From: Nitrospinaceae bacterium
Lineage (GTDB): Bacteria > Nitrospinota > Nitrospinia > Nitrospinales > Nitrospinaceae
Reading direction: 5' to 3'
NCBI GenBank assembly: GCA_029261395.1
Contig: JAJDBJ010000020.1
Coordinates: forward strand, 37,429-101,428
DNA length: 64,000 bases
Below, in pieces: positions 1-8,226 of the stretch. The notes beneath the pieces are model-generated. The model had not been told where the DNA came from and ran no database searches. It saw only the letters and a list, made by a program, of their open reading frames with translations. The position numbers were made by a program, and so were the translations under genes. The first letter of the stretch is position 1; each line of letters starts with the position of its first letter.

Positions 1-1515
1 CTGGTTACCGAAACCATCGAAACCATCAACCGGGAACGTTGCAACGCCGAATGGGCTCTGACGGCAACTCTCGAAAAATTTACCAATCTGTTCAACAATA
101 TCAACGATGAGTATCTAAAAGGCAAGAAGGATGATCTGAACTTGGTGGTCCATGGGGTCATCAAGAACCTGATCGGCCATCACCAGGAAAGCCTGGCGGA
201 TGTCGACGAGCCGGTTATCGTCATCACCCATGAGTTGAGCCCCTCAGACACCATCATTATGCCCAAAAGCTATATCCTGGGAATGGCCACGGAAGTGGGC
301 GGCAAAACTTCGCACGTCGGCATTTTTGCATCCGCTCTGGGGATACCGGCAGTGGTCGGTCTGGGAAATCTCACCGAGTTTGTCAACTCCGGTGATACTG
401 TGATTATCGACGGTATTCAGGGTGAAGTGATTATTGATCCTGATAAGAAGCAATTAAATCATTATCAGAAAAAACAGAAGAACTACCATCGATATGAAAA
501 AACCTTATTAAAAGACATTGGCTTGGAAGCAGAAACGCTGGACGGAGAAAAAGTTCAGTTGATGGCCAATATCGAGACCATTCACGAAGCCAAATCCATC
601 CGCAAATACGGGGGCGAAGGTATCGGTCTCTACCGGACGGAGTTCCTGTATCTGGCGGCCAGTTCACTGCCGACCGAGAATGACCTGTACGCAAACTTTA
701 AAAAAGTTGTGCAAACCATGGAACCCTACCCAGTGGTGATCCGCACCCTGGATATCGGAGCCGACAAGCAACTTTTGAAAGTCAACAATGCCCCGGAAGA
801 TAATCCGGCGCTGGGCTTGAGGGGCATTCGTCTGTCACTGGTTCAACCCGACCATCTGATGAGTCAATTGAAGGGGATTTTAAGAGCAAGCCTTTACGGA
901 AAAATAAAAATCCTATATCCTATGGTCTCCAGCGTAGAGGAAATCGTTGAAGCCAACGGCTATCTGGATAAAGCCAAAGAGGAATTGAGAAGCGCACAAA
1001 TTCCTTTCCAAGAGAACATCCCCGTGGGAGCCATGATAGAAACTCCGGCGGCGGCTCTCATTGTCGACCGAATTTTGGAAATCGTCGACTATATCAGCAT
1101 CGGCACCAATGATTTGATACAATATGTGCTGGCGGTGGACCGCATCAACGAAAATGTAGCCCACCTCTATCAGCCATTTCATCCCTCGGTCCTGAGAATT
1201 TTAAGAGAAATTTTCGTAACGGCCGAGAAAATGGGAAAACCCGTCTCCATTTGCGGAGAATTAGGAGGAGACCCCATGGCTACCTTTTTACTTTTGGGTT
1301 TGGGCAAGGTTCATGAATTGAGCATGGAGCCACATTCCATACCTAAAGTGAAAAAAATTCTAAGAAAAGTAACATTGGAGCAAGCCCGTGAATTAGCCGA
1401 TCACGCCTTAAGTCTGTCTACATCTGAGGAAATCAACCGGTTTATCAATAATGAAATGCAGAGCCGTTTCCCATCTGATTTCGACCGAGACCTGGCTTTT
1501 AGCGAGAAAAAATAA
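1..1515 (+). CDS. ptsI: PTS phosphoenolpyruvate-protein phosphotransferase (enzyme I), 5' end outside window
   Basis: Enzyme I moves phosphate from PEP to HPr at the head of the phosphotransferase system, in the cytoplasm. The frame is open from base 1, so the N-terminus is missing; 504 residues are visible. The phospho-accepting histidine lies in GGKTSHVGIFA (His codon at 313-315). The PEP-binding TIM-barrel follows, with GADKQLLKV, SIGTNDLIQYVLAVDR and the cysteine loop SICGELGGDP. Roughly 85 residues are probably missing if this is a standard enzyme I; if it is the PtsP type, a GAF domain would also lie upstream, and the window cannot decide. No HPr or EII gene is nearby downstream. In bacteria with few sugar permeases such PTS proteins are often regulatory, which is inference here. 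Confidence 0.93.
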   Translation: MVTETIETINRERCNAEWALTATLEKFTNLFNNINDEYLKGKKDDLNLVVHGVIKNLIGHHQESLADVDEPVIVITHELSPSDTIIMPKSYILGMATEVGGKTSHVGIFASALGIPAVVGLGNLTEFVNSGDTVIIDGIQGEVIIDPDKKQLNHYQKKQKNYHRYEKTLLKDIGLEAETLDGEKVQLMANIETIHEAKSIRKYGGEGIGLYRTEFLYLAASSLPTENDLYANFKKVVQTMEPYPVVIRTLDIGADKQLLKVNNAPEDNPALGLRGIRLSLVQPDHLMSQLKGILRASLYGKIKILYPMVSSVEEIVEANGYLDKAKEELRSAQIPFQENIPVGAMIETPAAALIVDRILEIVDYISIGTNDLIQYVLAVDRINENVAHLYQPFHPSVLRILREIFVTAEKMGKPVSICGELGGDPMATFLLLGLGKVHELSMEPHSIPKVKKILRKVTLEQARELADHALSLSTSEEINRFINNEMQSRFPSDFDRDLAFSEKK

Positions 1516-1520
1516 ATAAC

Positions 1521-1555
1521 AGAAGCTCAACTCATCTGTACGGTGCGGGGCTTCT
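1521..1555 (+). terminator. weak hairpin after enzyme I gene
   Basis: Arms agaagctc (1521-1528) and gggcttct (1548-1555) pair over 8 positions including one G-U, with a 19-base loop, followed by ctttc. It lies between the enzyme I stop and metK. The loop is long and the T-tract poor, so termination is only possible. I do not see a recognisable SAM riboswitch here. Confidence 0.25.
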
Positions 1556-1611
1556 CTTTCAATCTCTAAAATTCTAAATAATCTTTCCACCCTCAAACAA
1601 GGTAAGCTTCT

Positions 1612-2772
1612 ATGAGCTCAGGTAATTACTTATTCACCTCCGAATCCGTTTCCGAAGGACATCCCGACAAAATCGCCGATCAGATTTCGGATTCCATTCT
1701 CGATGCACTGTTAAAACAAGATCCCAACTCCCGTGTCGCCTGTGAAACTCTGGTGACCACGGGACTTGTCGTTATATCCGGTGAGGTAACCACCAAAGCC
1801 TACGTGGAAATCCCAAAAATCGCACGTCAAACCATCAAGGAAATCGGTTACACCCACTCCGACATGGGGTTTGATTATCAGACCTGCGGAGTGATGGTTA
1901 CGTTGGACGAACAATCCCAGGACATCTCACAGGGTGTAGATGACGATCAGCACGAGCAGGGTGCCGGAGACCAGGGCATGATGTTCGGTTACGCCTCCAA
2001 TGAGACCAAGGAGTTAATGCCTGCTCCCATTGTGTACGCACATAAGCTGGTCAAGAAACTGGCCGATGTTCGCAAGAAAGGCATTCTGCCGTTTCTCCGA
2101 CCAGACAGCAAATCACAGGTTTCGGTACGCTATGAAAAAGGAAAACCGGTTTGCGTCGAAACCGTCGTTATCTCTTCTCAACATGAACCCGACGTCTCCA
2201 CCAAAAAAATCCGATCGGAAGTCATTGAGGAAGTGATTCAGCAGGTAATCCCAAAAAAATTCCAAGCCAAGAAGATGAAAATCCATGTCAATCCCACCGG
2301 TCGGTTTGTCATTGGAGGTCCTCAAGGAGATTGTGGTTTGACGGGCCGCAAAATCATAGTCGACACTTACGGCGGATTTGCCCGCCATGGAGGAGGCGCA
2401 TTTTCCGGCAAGGATTCCTCCAAAGTGGATCGTTCTGCCGCCTACATGGCCCGTTACATCGCCAAAAACCTGGTCGCCGCCAAGATCGCCGACCGCTGTG
2501 AGGTGCAATTGGCCTACGCAATCGGCGTCGCCGATCCCGTTTCCATTTTCGTCGACACTTTCAATACGCACCATATCAATCCAAAACACATCGAAGGCCT
2601 GATTAGAGATCACTTTGAATTAAAACCTGCGGGCATTATAAAATCGCTGGACCTAAAAAAACCCCGATTCAAACAAACGGCGACCTACGGTCATTTCGGT
2701 AGAAAAGAAAAGAGCTTTACCTGGGAGCAAACCGATAAGGCGGCGAAATTAAAAAAATCGGCAGGCTTATAA
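1612..2772 (+). CDS. metK: S-adenosylmethionine synthetase
   Basis: Makes S-adenosylmethionine from methionine and ATP with release of phosphate and pyrophosphate; cytoplasmic and normally tetrameric. The 386-residue length is typical. Visible family signatures are the N-terminal [18 protein letters not shown], the mid-protein [12 protein letters not shown] and the C-terminal [19 protein letters not shown] with its lysine and aspartate ligands. A purine-rich aaggtaag stretch precedes the ATG. The gene stands alone between enzyme I and an oxidoreductase; the common partner ahcY is not adjacent. SAM produced here would feed the radical SAM, LipA, RsmE and methyltransferase enzymes coded elsewhere in the window. 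Confidence 0.98.
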   Translation: MSSGNYLFTSESVSEGHPDKIADQISDSILDALLKQDPNSRVACETLVTTGLVVISGEVTTKAYVEIPKIARQTIKEIGYTHSDMGFDYQTCGVMVTLDEQSQDISQGVDDDQHEQGAGDQGMMFGYASNETKELMPAPIVYAHKLVKKLADVRKKGILPFLRPDSKSQVSVRYEKGKPVCVETVVISSQHEPDVSTKKIRSEVIEEVIQQVIPKKFQAKKMKIHVNPTGRFVIGGPQGDCGLTGRKIIVDTYGGFARHGGGAFSGKDSSKVDRSAAYMARYIAKNLVAAKIADRCEVQLAYAIGVADPVSIFVDTFNTHHINPKHIEGLIRDHFELKPAGIIKSLDLKKPRFKQTATYGHFGRKEKSFTWEQTDKAAKLKKSAGL

Positions 2773-2837
2773 CCTTTTGCAGGAATGTAATATTGAATTG
2801 GGGTTAAGGAAGTGTGGCTTCTCATATAACTGTTTAT

Positions 2838-2867
2838 TTGAATCAGACAGCTTTATATTATTATAGA
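2838..2867 (+). promoter_or_regulatory. possible sigma70-type promoter upstream of oxidoreductase
   Basis: A ttgaat box (2838-2843) and a tataga box (2862-2867) are 18 bases apart, just upstream of gaagg (RBS) and the ATG at 2881. The match is moderate and the leader would be very short. Confidence 0.3.
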
Positions 2868-2880
2868 GTGAAGGTTTTAT

Positions 2881-3933
2881 ATGACCACTGAAGTAATTCG
2901 CGTCGGTATCATTGGAGCGGGTGCCAATACCCGGAAAGTTCATATTCCGAACCTCCAAGCCCTACAAGGAGTGCAAATTGTTGAGGTCGCGAATCGGACC
3001 ACAGCCTCTGCCCGAAAAGTAGCTGACGAGTTCCAAATCCCCACCGTTCGAGATCATTGGAAAGAGGTTATCGAGTCCAAGGAAGTCGATGCCATCCTGA
3101 TCGGAACCTGGCCTGACCTGCATTCAGAAGCCACCTGCGCGGCTTTACAGGCCGGCAAGCATGTGCTTTGCGAGGCACGAATGGCTATGGATGAAGTCGA
3201 AGCGCGAACCATGCTTCAAGCTGCCTATAAGGACCCGGTATGCGTAGCGCAAATTGTTCCCTCCCCTTTTACGTTGCATGTCGATCCAACCCTGCTCAAT
3301 ATGCTCGACAGTGGTGACATAGGAACGCCTCGGTTTTTTCGTTTCGAATACCAGGCGCCTCCATTGGTTCCACCGGGAGGAACACTTCATTGGCGACGAA
3401 ATAAAAAGTACAGCGGCTCCAACATTATGGTACTGGGGATTATCTACGAATCCCTTCTGCGTTGGTTCGGTTCCGCTGAATGGGTGGATGCGCATGCAGA
3501 AGTAATCAACAACCGTGCAGTGGACCCCGAAACCAACAAGGAAGTCGAGGTCGAAATTCCCGATTACTTATCGGTTCAGATGAAAATGACCAACGGCATA
3601 ATCGGCTCGCTGTTTGTTCATGAACTCAGCACCCGTCCCACCAGTTCCTCCATCAAAATATATGGTGACAAAGGCTTCATTCATTTGGATTTCGAAATAG
3701 GTGGCAAACTCTATTTGTCGACAGGTTCAGGAAACGAGTTGAGTGAAGTGCAAATACCGCCCGAAAAATCTGGTAAATGGCGGGCGGAAGAAGAATTCAT
3801 CAACACCATCCGAGGCCTCGAAGATACGGAATACACCACTTTCACCACCGGCGTGGAATACATGAAGTTCACACAAGCGGTGAATGAAAGTTTCAATGGT
3901 GACGGAGAACGCATCATCATCCCACCGGGTTAA
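2881..3933 (+). CDS. Gfo/Idh/MocA-like oxidoreductase with altered EKP motif
   Basis: A 350-residue NAD(P)-dependent sugar or cyclitol dehydrogenase-like protein. The Rossmann start VGIIGAGANTRKVHIPN (residues 8-24) is clear, and a C-terminal alpha/beta domain follows. In this family the loop after the fifth beta strand normally reads EKP with a catalytic lysine; here residues 97-100 are CEAR, so the lysine position is alanine. The downstream GTLHWRRN and hydrophobic beta-sheet face look intact. Substrate is unknown. The altered motif suggests either a changed mechanism or a non-catalytic binding role. It has its own RBS (gaagg) and no obvious operon partner. Confidence 0.85.
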   Translation: MTTEVIRVGIIGAGANTRKVHIPNLQALQGVQIVEVANRTTASARKVADEFQIPTVRDHWKEVIESKEVDAILIGTWPDLHSEATCAALQAGKHVLCEARMAMDEVEARTMLQAAYKDPVCVAQIVPSPFTLHVDPTLLNMLDSGDIGTPRFFRFEYQAPPLVPPGGTLHWRRNKKYSGSNIMVLGIIYESLLRWFGSAEWVDAHAEVINNRAVDPETNKEVEVEIPDYLSVQMKMTNGIIGSLFVHELSTRPTSSSIKIYGDKGFIHLDFEIGGKLYLSTGSGNELSEVQIPPEKSGKWRAEEEFINTIRGLEDTEYTTFTTGVEYMKFTQAVNESFNGDGERIIIPPG

Positions 3934-3950
3934 ACCGCCCGGATTTATTT
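3925..3950 (+). terminator. short GC hairpin overlapping the oxidoreductase stop
   Basis: Arms ccggg (3925-3929) and cccgg (3938-3942) with an 8-base loop containing the stop codon, followed by atttattt. It sits in the 46-bp space between two convergent genes. Stem is only 5 bp. Confidence 0.35.
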
Positions 3951-3979
3951 CCCAACCGAAGCCTCCCCCTCTTTAAAAA

Positions 3980-4753
3980 TCACGTTTTCTTCCCGACCAC
4001 AAGAAATCCACTTCCGCCATACACCCTCTCGGAGTGTTCAATGGCAAAACCCGCCTGAGCAATTTCATCACGCAACTCTTCAGGTCGATAGCCATGCCAC
4101 CGACCTGATTTTAATTGTTTTTCGATATATTTTAATCCCAAATAAAGAGTCAGCGGATATAACCCATATTTTTTAACGATCCAAGGCCTTTCCTGATTTT
4201 TCAAACTTTCCAGACTGGCACGGATGATTTGTTTCGCGTTATAAAAGTGTGTGGGGTTGGCCGTCACCAACACCCCTCCCGGCTTTACAATACGAAAAAG
4301 CTCCTGATATGCCCGCCTCCGATCTTTTTCCTCCGGCAATGTGTAAACCGAAAAGTGCGCGGCCACACAAGAGACAGAGGCATCTGCCAGTGGCAAGCTC
4401 CTGGAAAGATCGGCCTGTACTCCTGAAACGGAACCATTCAAGTTTAACCGGTTCGCTCTGGGTCCCAGGGACGCGAGACCCGTCGGAAGGATATCCATAC
4501 CCAAATAGCGTTCACCCTGGGTCAATCGATCTGCCAGCACTGGTAGTAATAATCCCGAACCACACCCCACATCCAACACCCATTCCCCCTCATTGAGCTT
4601 TATTAAATCCGCTACACGCTGAAGTGACTCAATATAAGCCTCAGGGGACAACCCGTCATAGAGTCGGGTATAGAATCCGATCTCCCAGTATTTTTTATAG
4701 AGTGATGAAAAAATAATCGATTCTCCGTCTTGTTCGGTAACACCAAAGTCCAT
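3980..4753 (-). CDS. class I SAM-dependent methyltransferase
   Basis: A 257-residue Rossmann-fold methyltransferase. Motif I is VLDVGCGSG (residues 59-67), followed by an acidic region and the post-I segment GVQADLSRSLPLADASVSCV, which places substrate-proximal residues as in UbiE/Methyltransf_11 proteins. A later VKPGGVLVTANPTH segment matches the beta-5 region. There is no membrane segment. The substrate cannot be told; quinone, lipid or small-molecule acceptors are all possible. It is divergent from the next gene with only 38 bp between the start codons, so the two may share a control region. Confidence 0.85.
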   Translation of the reverse strand: MDFGVTEQDGESIIFSSLYKKYWEIGFYTRLYDGLSPEAYIESLQRVADLIKLNEGEWVLDVGCGSGLLLPVLADRLTQGERYLGMDILPTGLASLGPRANRLNLNGSVSGVQADLSRSLPLADASVSCVAAHFSVYTLPEEKDRRRAYQELFRIVKPGGVLVTANPTHFYNAKQIIRASLESLKNQERPWIVKKYGLYPLTLYLGLKYIEKQLKSGRWHGYRPEELRDEIAQAGFAIEHSERVYGGSGFLVVGKKT

Positions 4754-4791
4754 ATAATAGAATTAAACGTTGCTCAATTGGGAGATTAATT

Positions 4792-5226
4792 TTGGCGAAA
4801 AAACCCTTCATCAACAAATACGGTTTTGTGGAATACCCCTTCCTGCACGACGATCGCAAGGGTAAAAACTGGTGGTTTTCCAATCTATTGGAGGATCACT
4901 TGAAACGTCGGTGCCGAAAGAAACTCGGTCCGGACTATACCAAACAGGATATGCACGACGACATGCTGACGTTCCTGCACGATACCAATCTGAAATTTTA
5001 TGTTCTATTGCCCTCTGGGATGGGTATGGAATTCAAACTGATTGGCAAATACAAAACCCCAGACCTGATTCACCTTGAGGATCCGGTGCCCTACATCACC
5101 GAAAAATACGGTGGCGGTAAATTCAAGGTCAACATCTACCACGAAGGCACCTTCGCCGGCACGGAAAATTTTAAAACCCACGGCGATCCCAAATGGGTTG
5201 AAATTCCAGATGACGATCTGACTTGA
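4792..5226 (+). CDS. protein of unknown function (144 aa)
   Basis: I do not recognise this protein. Translation starts at TTG (4792) with ggag seven bases upstream. It is soluble, rich in aromatic and charged residues, and has no signal peptide or membrane segment. Distinctive stretches are YPFLHDDRKGKNWWF near the N-terminus and KFKVNIYHEGTFAGTENF near the C-terminus; the second half reads like a small beta domain. It starts 38 bp from the divergent methyltransferase and lies 61 bp before the lipoprotein hydrolase, so it may be co-transcribed with the latter. Confidence 0.7.
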   Translation: MAKKPFINKYGFVEYPFLHDDRKGKNWWFSNLLEDHLKRRCRKKLGPDYTKQDMHDDMLTFLHDTNLKFYVLLPSGMGMEFKLIGKYKTPDLIHLEDPVPYITEKYGGGKFKVNIYHEGTFAGTENFKTHGDPKWVEIPDDDLT

Positions 5227-5287
5227 TTGCATCTTATCAATTGAAGAGGATTGCCAATCCATATCCTCTCACCTCCACAGGGCGAAG

Positions 5288-6700
5288 ATGCCTAAATATA
5301 TCAGAATACTGTCTGTTTTATTTCTTTTAGTCTCCGCCTGTAGCAGTGTCCACGCCCCTGACTTGGGTGGCCTTTATAATGAACTCGCCCAGAATGAGGA
5401 TCCTTACCGCAATCCTGTAATCGTAATTCCCGGCCTCATAGGATCTAAACTTGTCGATCAGGATACGAATGAAATGGTTTGGGGAACTTTCGGGCTGGGG
5501 CAAGTAGATCCCAATACACCTACAGGCGCACGGCAGTTTGCCCTCCCCATGGGAAAAGGAAAAAAACTGAAAGAACTGCGTGACCATGTAAAACCTGCCG
5601 GCTCACTGGACCGGGTGGTTGTTAACTTTTTTGGAATCCCCGTCGAGCTCAACGCCTACTACAATATTTTACAAGTCTTGGGGATAGGCGGTTACCGGGA
5701 TGAAGCACTGGGTATAGCGGGGGCTGTCGACTACGGAGAAGGTCATTACACGTGCTTTCAATTTGCTTATGACTGGCGCCGGGATATTGTCGAAAGCGCC
5801 AAGGAGTTGGACCATTTCATAAAGACAAGGGCGCAATATGTCCAGAAGGAAACTGAAAAACGTTTCGGCATAAAAATAGCCAAGGTGAAGTTTGACCTCG
5901 TCGCCCATTCCATGGGCGGATTGGTTGCGCGCTATTATCTCCGGTACGGCGCCGCAGACCTTCCGGAAGATGGCAGTCTTCCAAAACTCACCTGGGCTGG
6001 AGCCGAGCATGTCGAACACTTGGTCATCATCGGGACCCCCAACGCCGGGTCCATAGATTCCCTGGAGTATATGATTCATGGGGCGAGTGTGGACTCCCTG
6101 TTCCCACGCTATCCCGCCGCGGTGTTGAGTACCATGCCCTCCATGTATCAATTACTCCCTCGAGGACGTCATTCTCCTCTGCTTCGGGCGGACGGCGAAC
6201 CGGTCGCCGATCTCTATAATCCGGAACTTTGGAAAAATCAACAGTGGGGCCTGGCGGACCCCAAACAGGATACTGTACTCAAACTACTTCTTCCAAATAT
6301 CGAAAGCCCGGAACAGCGGCGCGAAATCGCGCTGGATCATCAAGCCAAGGCCTTGCACCGCGCCCGCCAATTCACCTCGGCAATGGACCTTCCGGCCAAA
6401 CCGCCGGACTCGGTCCAGTTGCTTTTGATTGTGGGAGACGCCGAGGAAACTAAAATGATTGCTCAAATTAATCCTGAAGGGGGGATAAAAATAGTTAAAA
6501 CCGGCCCGGGGGATGGCACCGTGTTACGCAGTAGCGCTCTCATGGACGAGCGGCTGTCTCCTCATCTTAACCGTCGGTTGCGCTCACCGATCCACTGGCG
6601 ACAGGTGCACTTTATTTTTTCCGACCACCTGGGACTTACCCAAAATCCCGCCTTTACCGACAACGTACTTTATTTTTTACTGGAGAGTCCCCGGAATTAG
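5288..6700 (+). CDS. LCAT/phospholipase-type alpha/beta hydrolase, lipoprotein
   Basis: A 470-residue lipoprotein of the lecithin:cholesterol acyltransferase family. The N-terminal hydrophobic segment ends in LVSA-C18, a lipobox. PVIVIPGLIGSKL (residues 43-55) is the family's oxyanion strand, YDWRRD (161-166) its conserved follow-up, and VAHSMGG (205-211) holds the nucleophile Ser208. A C-terminal PGDGTV segment and the final WRQVHFIFSDH supply likely Asp and His. Family members are acyltransferases or phospholipases acting on glycerophospholipids; a role in periplasmic or outer-membrane lipid turnover is inference. The unusual feature is lipid anchoring. It is convergent with the radical SAM gene. 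Confidence 0.85.
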   Translation: MPKYIRILSVLFLLVSACSSVHAPDLGGLYNELAQNEDPYRNPVIVIPGLIGSKLVDQDTNEMVWGTFGLGQVDPNTPTGARQFALPMGKGKKLKELRDHVKPAGSLDRVVVNFFGIPVELNAYYNILQVLGIGGYRDEALGIAGAVDYGEGHYTCFQFAYDWRRDIVESAKELDHFIKTRAQYVQKETEKRFGIKIAKVKFDLVAHSMGGLVARYYLRYGAADLPEDGSLPKLTWAGAEHVEHLVIIGTPNAGSIDSLEYMIHGASVDSLFPRYPAAVLSTMPSMYQLLPRGRHSPLLRADGEPVADLYNPELWKNQQWGLADPKQDTVLKLLLPNIESPEQRREIALDHQAKALHRARQFTSAMDLPAKPPDSVQLLLIVGDAEETKMIAQINPEGGIKIVKTGPGDGTVLRSSALMDERLSPHLNRRLRSPIHWRQVHFIFSDHLGLTQNPAFTDNVLYFLLESPRN

Positions 6701-6716
6701 TGCGGACCTGATGGCA

Positions 6717-7784
6717 TCAAGTGAAATTGTAGGCAAAACATCCACTGGTACAGCGCACCATATAATGCGGACAACTTTTGCAGGGTTCTTTCGCTTGCGT
6801 GTCCTCAAAAACATGGCTGAGAAATTTGGTGTGCATTTTCTTCACAGCGATGTCGTTGACTTCCTTAAAATCCTGGACATTCCCCAATTTGAGGCCATGA
6901 AACGGGAAACAATTGAAGCAGTCGCCTTTGGGGTCAACGTCCATCGGGCTGTCATCGGCGCAACCCAGGTATAAATCTTTATCCTTCCATTCCGTTATAT
7001 TCGGAACCGGCTGGTTGGCGTGATAAAAAAACCGCTCCACGAGAGGAAACTCCTCCTCATTAATGCTATCCAACAGACAGGGCGGAAACGAACAGTCAAA
7101 CCGGAATGTCAACTGCGGAAACTCTTTAAGAATATCGATCATCTTGCGTCCCATCCTGGGGTAATCCTTGATCGGTAACGTGACGTTCTCCTCCTCCCCG
7201 ACAATCGGGAAAGCAGGGCTGACCCGGATTTTGTAACTCTGCCCTTCCGGTAAACCCAAGTCTTGATAAATGCCGTCGATTTCGCGACACTGCGTTTCAA
7301 GATCCTGATCCACCGAATACAAATTGAGGCTGAACATGAGGCTGTAGCCGCTTTCTCCAAGAATCGCCTCCGCCACCTCGCGGCAACGTTGATGATTCTT
7401 CTCGCTGATATTCTCCTTGGTCTGCCAGTTCAGGAGCACCGAAAACTGAATGTTGCGCTCGATACTGCCCCCCGGCCCGACCGTCTTCAACAACAAGTCC
7501 AGAGTCTTTTCCGGCATCAACCCATTGGTGAAGACTCCGAGATAAGTGAACGGCTGCATGGTCTTCAAAGTGCTGGAAAGGATATCGTTGAATTGAGGAT
7601 GCAGGGTCGGCTCCCCGCCCATGAAGTTGATGAGAGTGACATTTTTAACCCGTGGCAACATTTCATCGGTGAAAAATTCGTAATCCATGGATTTCCCTGG
7701 GGTCTTCACGTTCTCTCCCATGTATTCATCGGCGAAGCAGTAATTACACTTCAAATTACAATAACTATTCAAAATTATGTTCAT
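6717..7784 (-). CDS. radical SAM protein with SPASM-like C-terminal cysteine cluster
   Basis: A 355-residue radical SAM enzyme. The N-terminus MNIILNSYCNLKCNYCFA carries C9-x3-C13-x2-C16 for the SAM-binding 4Fe-4S cluster, and FMGGEPTLHP is the GGEP SAM-contacting motif. The C-terminus holds further cysteines, CFNCFPF and CKSCPHYMVRCTSGC, as in SPASM/twitch auxiliary-cluster enzymes that modify peptides or proteins. I chose ATG 7784 because AAGGG precedes it; an in-frame TTG at 7814 is an alternative. It is divergent from an unknown gene at 8227 across a palindrome-bearing region. Substrate is unknown and no small precursor peptide is evident beside it. Confidence 0.88.
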   Translation of the reverse strand: MNIILNSYCNLKCNYCFADEYMGENVKTPGKSMDYEFFTDEMLPRVKNVTLINFMGGEPTLHPQFNDILSSTLKTMQPFTYLGVFTNGLMPEKTLDLLLKTVGPGGSIERNIQFSVLLNWQTKENISEKNHQRCREVAEAILGESGYSLMFSLNLYSVDQDLETQCREIDGIYQDLGLPEGQSYKIRVSPAFPIVGEEENVTLPIKDYPRMGRKMIDILKEFPQLTFRFDCSFPPCLLDSINEEEFPLVERFFYHANQPVPNITEWKDKDLYLGCADDSPMDVDPKGDCFNCFPFHGLKLGNVQDFKEVNDIAVKKMHTKFLSHVFEDTQAKEPCKSCPHYMVRCTSGCFAYNFT

Positions 7785-7907
7785 TTCAGGGATCCCTTTT
7801 CGTGATCGGGTCAATCATACAAAGATTGGAATACACAGCGATTGGACTCGATAGTCCTTATAGGAGCAAGTCTTGGCCGTCACATGAAAAGGAAATCAGT
7901 AGCGGAA

Positions 7908-7927
7908 TGATTGTGAAACCACAATCA
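7908..7927. promoter_or_regulatory. 8-bp inverted repeat in divergent intergenic region
   Basis: Arms tgattgtg (7908-7915) and cacaatca (7920-7927) are perfect complements around a 4-base spacer. It lies 26 bp from the larger palindrome at 7953-7980 in the 442-bp region between the radical SAM gene and the gene at 8227. It may be an operator half-site pair or an RNA hairpin in the radical SAM leader. Confidence 0.4.
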
Positions 7928-7952
7928 GAATTGATCCCTTAAGTATACGTTG

Positions 7953-7980
7953 CACTATATAGGAATATTCCTATATAGTG
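7953..7980. promoter_or_regulatory. perfect 28-bp palindrome, likely operator
   Basis: The left arm cactatataggaat is followed directly by its exact reverse complement, giving 14 + 14 bp with no spacer. It contains TATATA on both strands, which could be -10 elements for divergent promoters; a ttgatc box at 7931-7936 lies 19 bases from the rightward one. The symmetry suggests a dimeric repressor site controlling the radical SAM gene, the gene at 8227, or both. The rest of 7785-8226 contains no convincing gene. Confidence 0.5.
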
Positions 7981-8226
7981 TCGGAATATACTTACATATT
8001 TCTCGTTTTCAAGGATTGGGACCTGGGCCCTACTCCTCCCTACCAAAGTAGAATAGTTGCTTCCCCAGCACGCCAGAATACACCGCATCAGGCGGACAAA
8101 CAGAGGGATAACAACCTGAAACCCGTTGATTCTTATTACCTTTTTGCTATTCAGACTCCCAATTGAATAAAACCTTAGCCAGGCTGGACATGCCTATAGG
8201 CGTGACCACCAAGTTTTGGAGGAATC

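Noticed and set aside
1516..1611. SAM riboswitch upstream of metK
   Set aside because: The 96-bp gap is too short and lacks the kink-turn and P1-P4 pattern; only a weak hairpin is present.
7978..8166. 62-codon plus-strand frame in the divergent gap
   Set aside because: Starts inside the palindrome, has no RBS and no domain; treated as non-coding.
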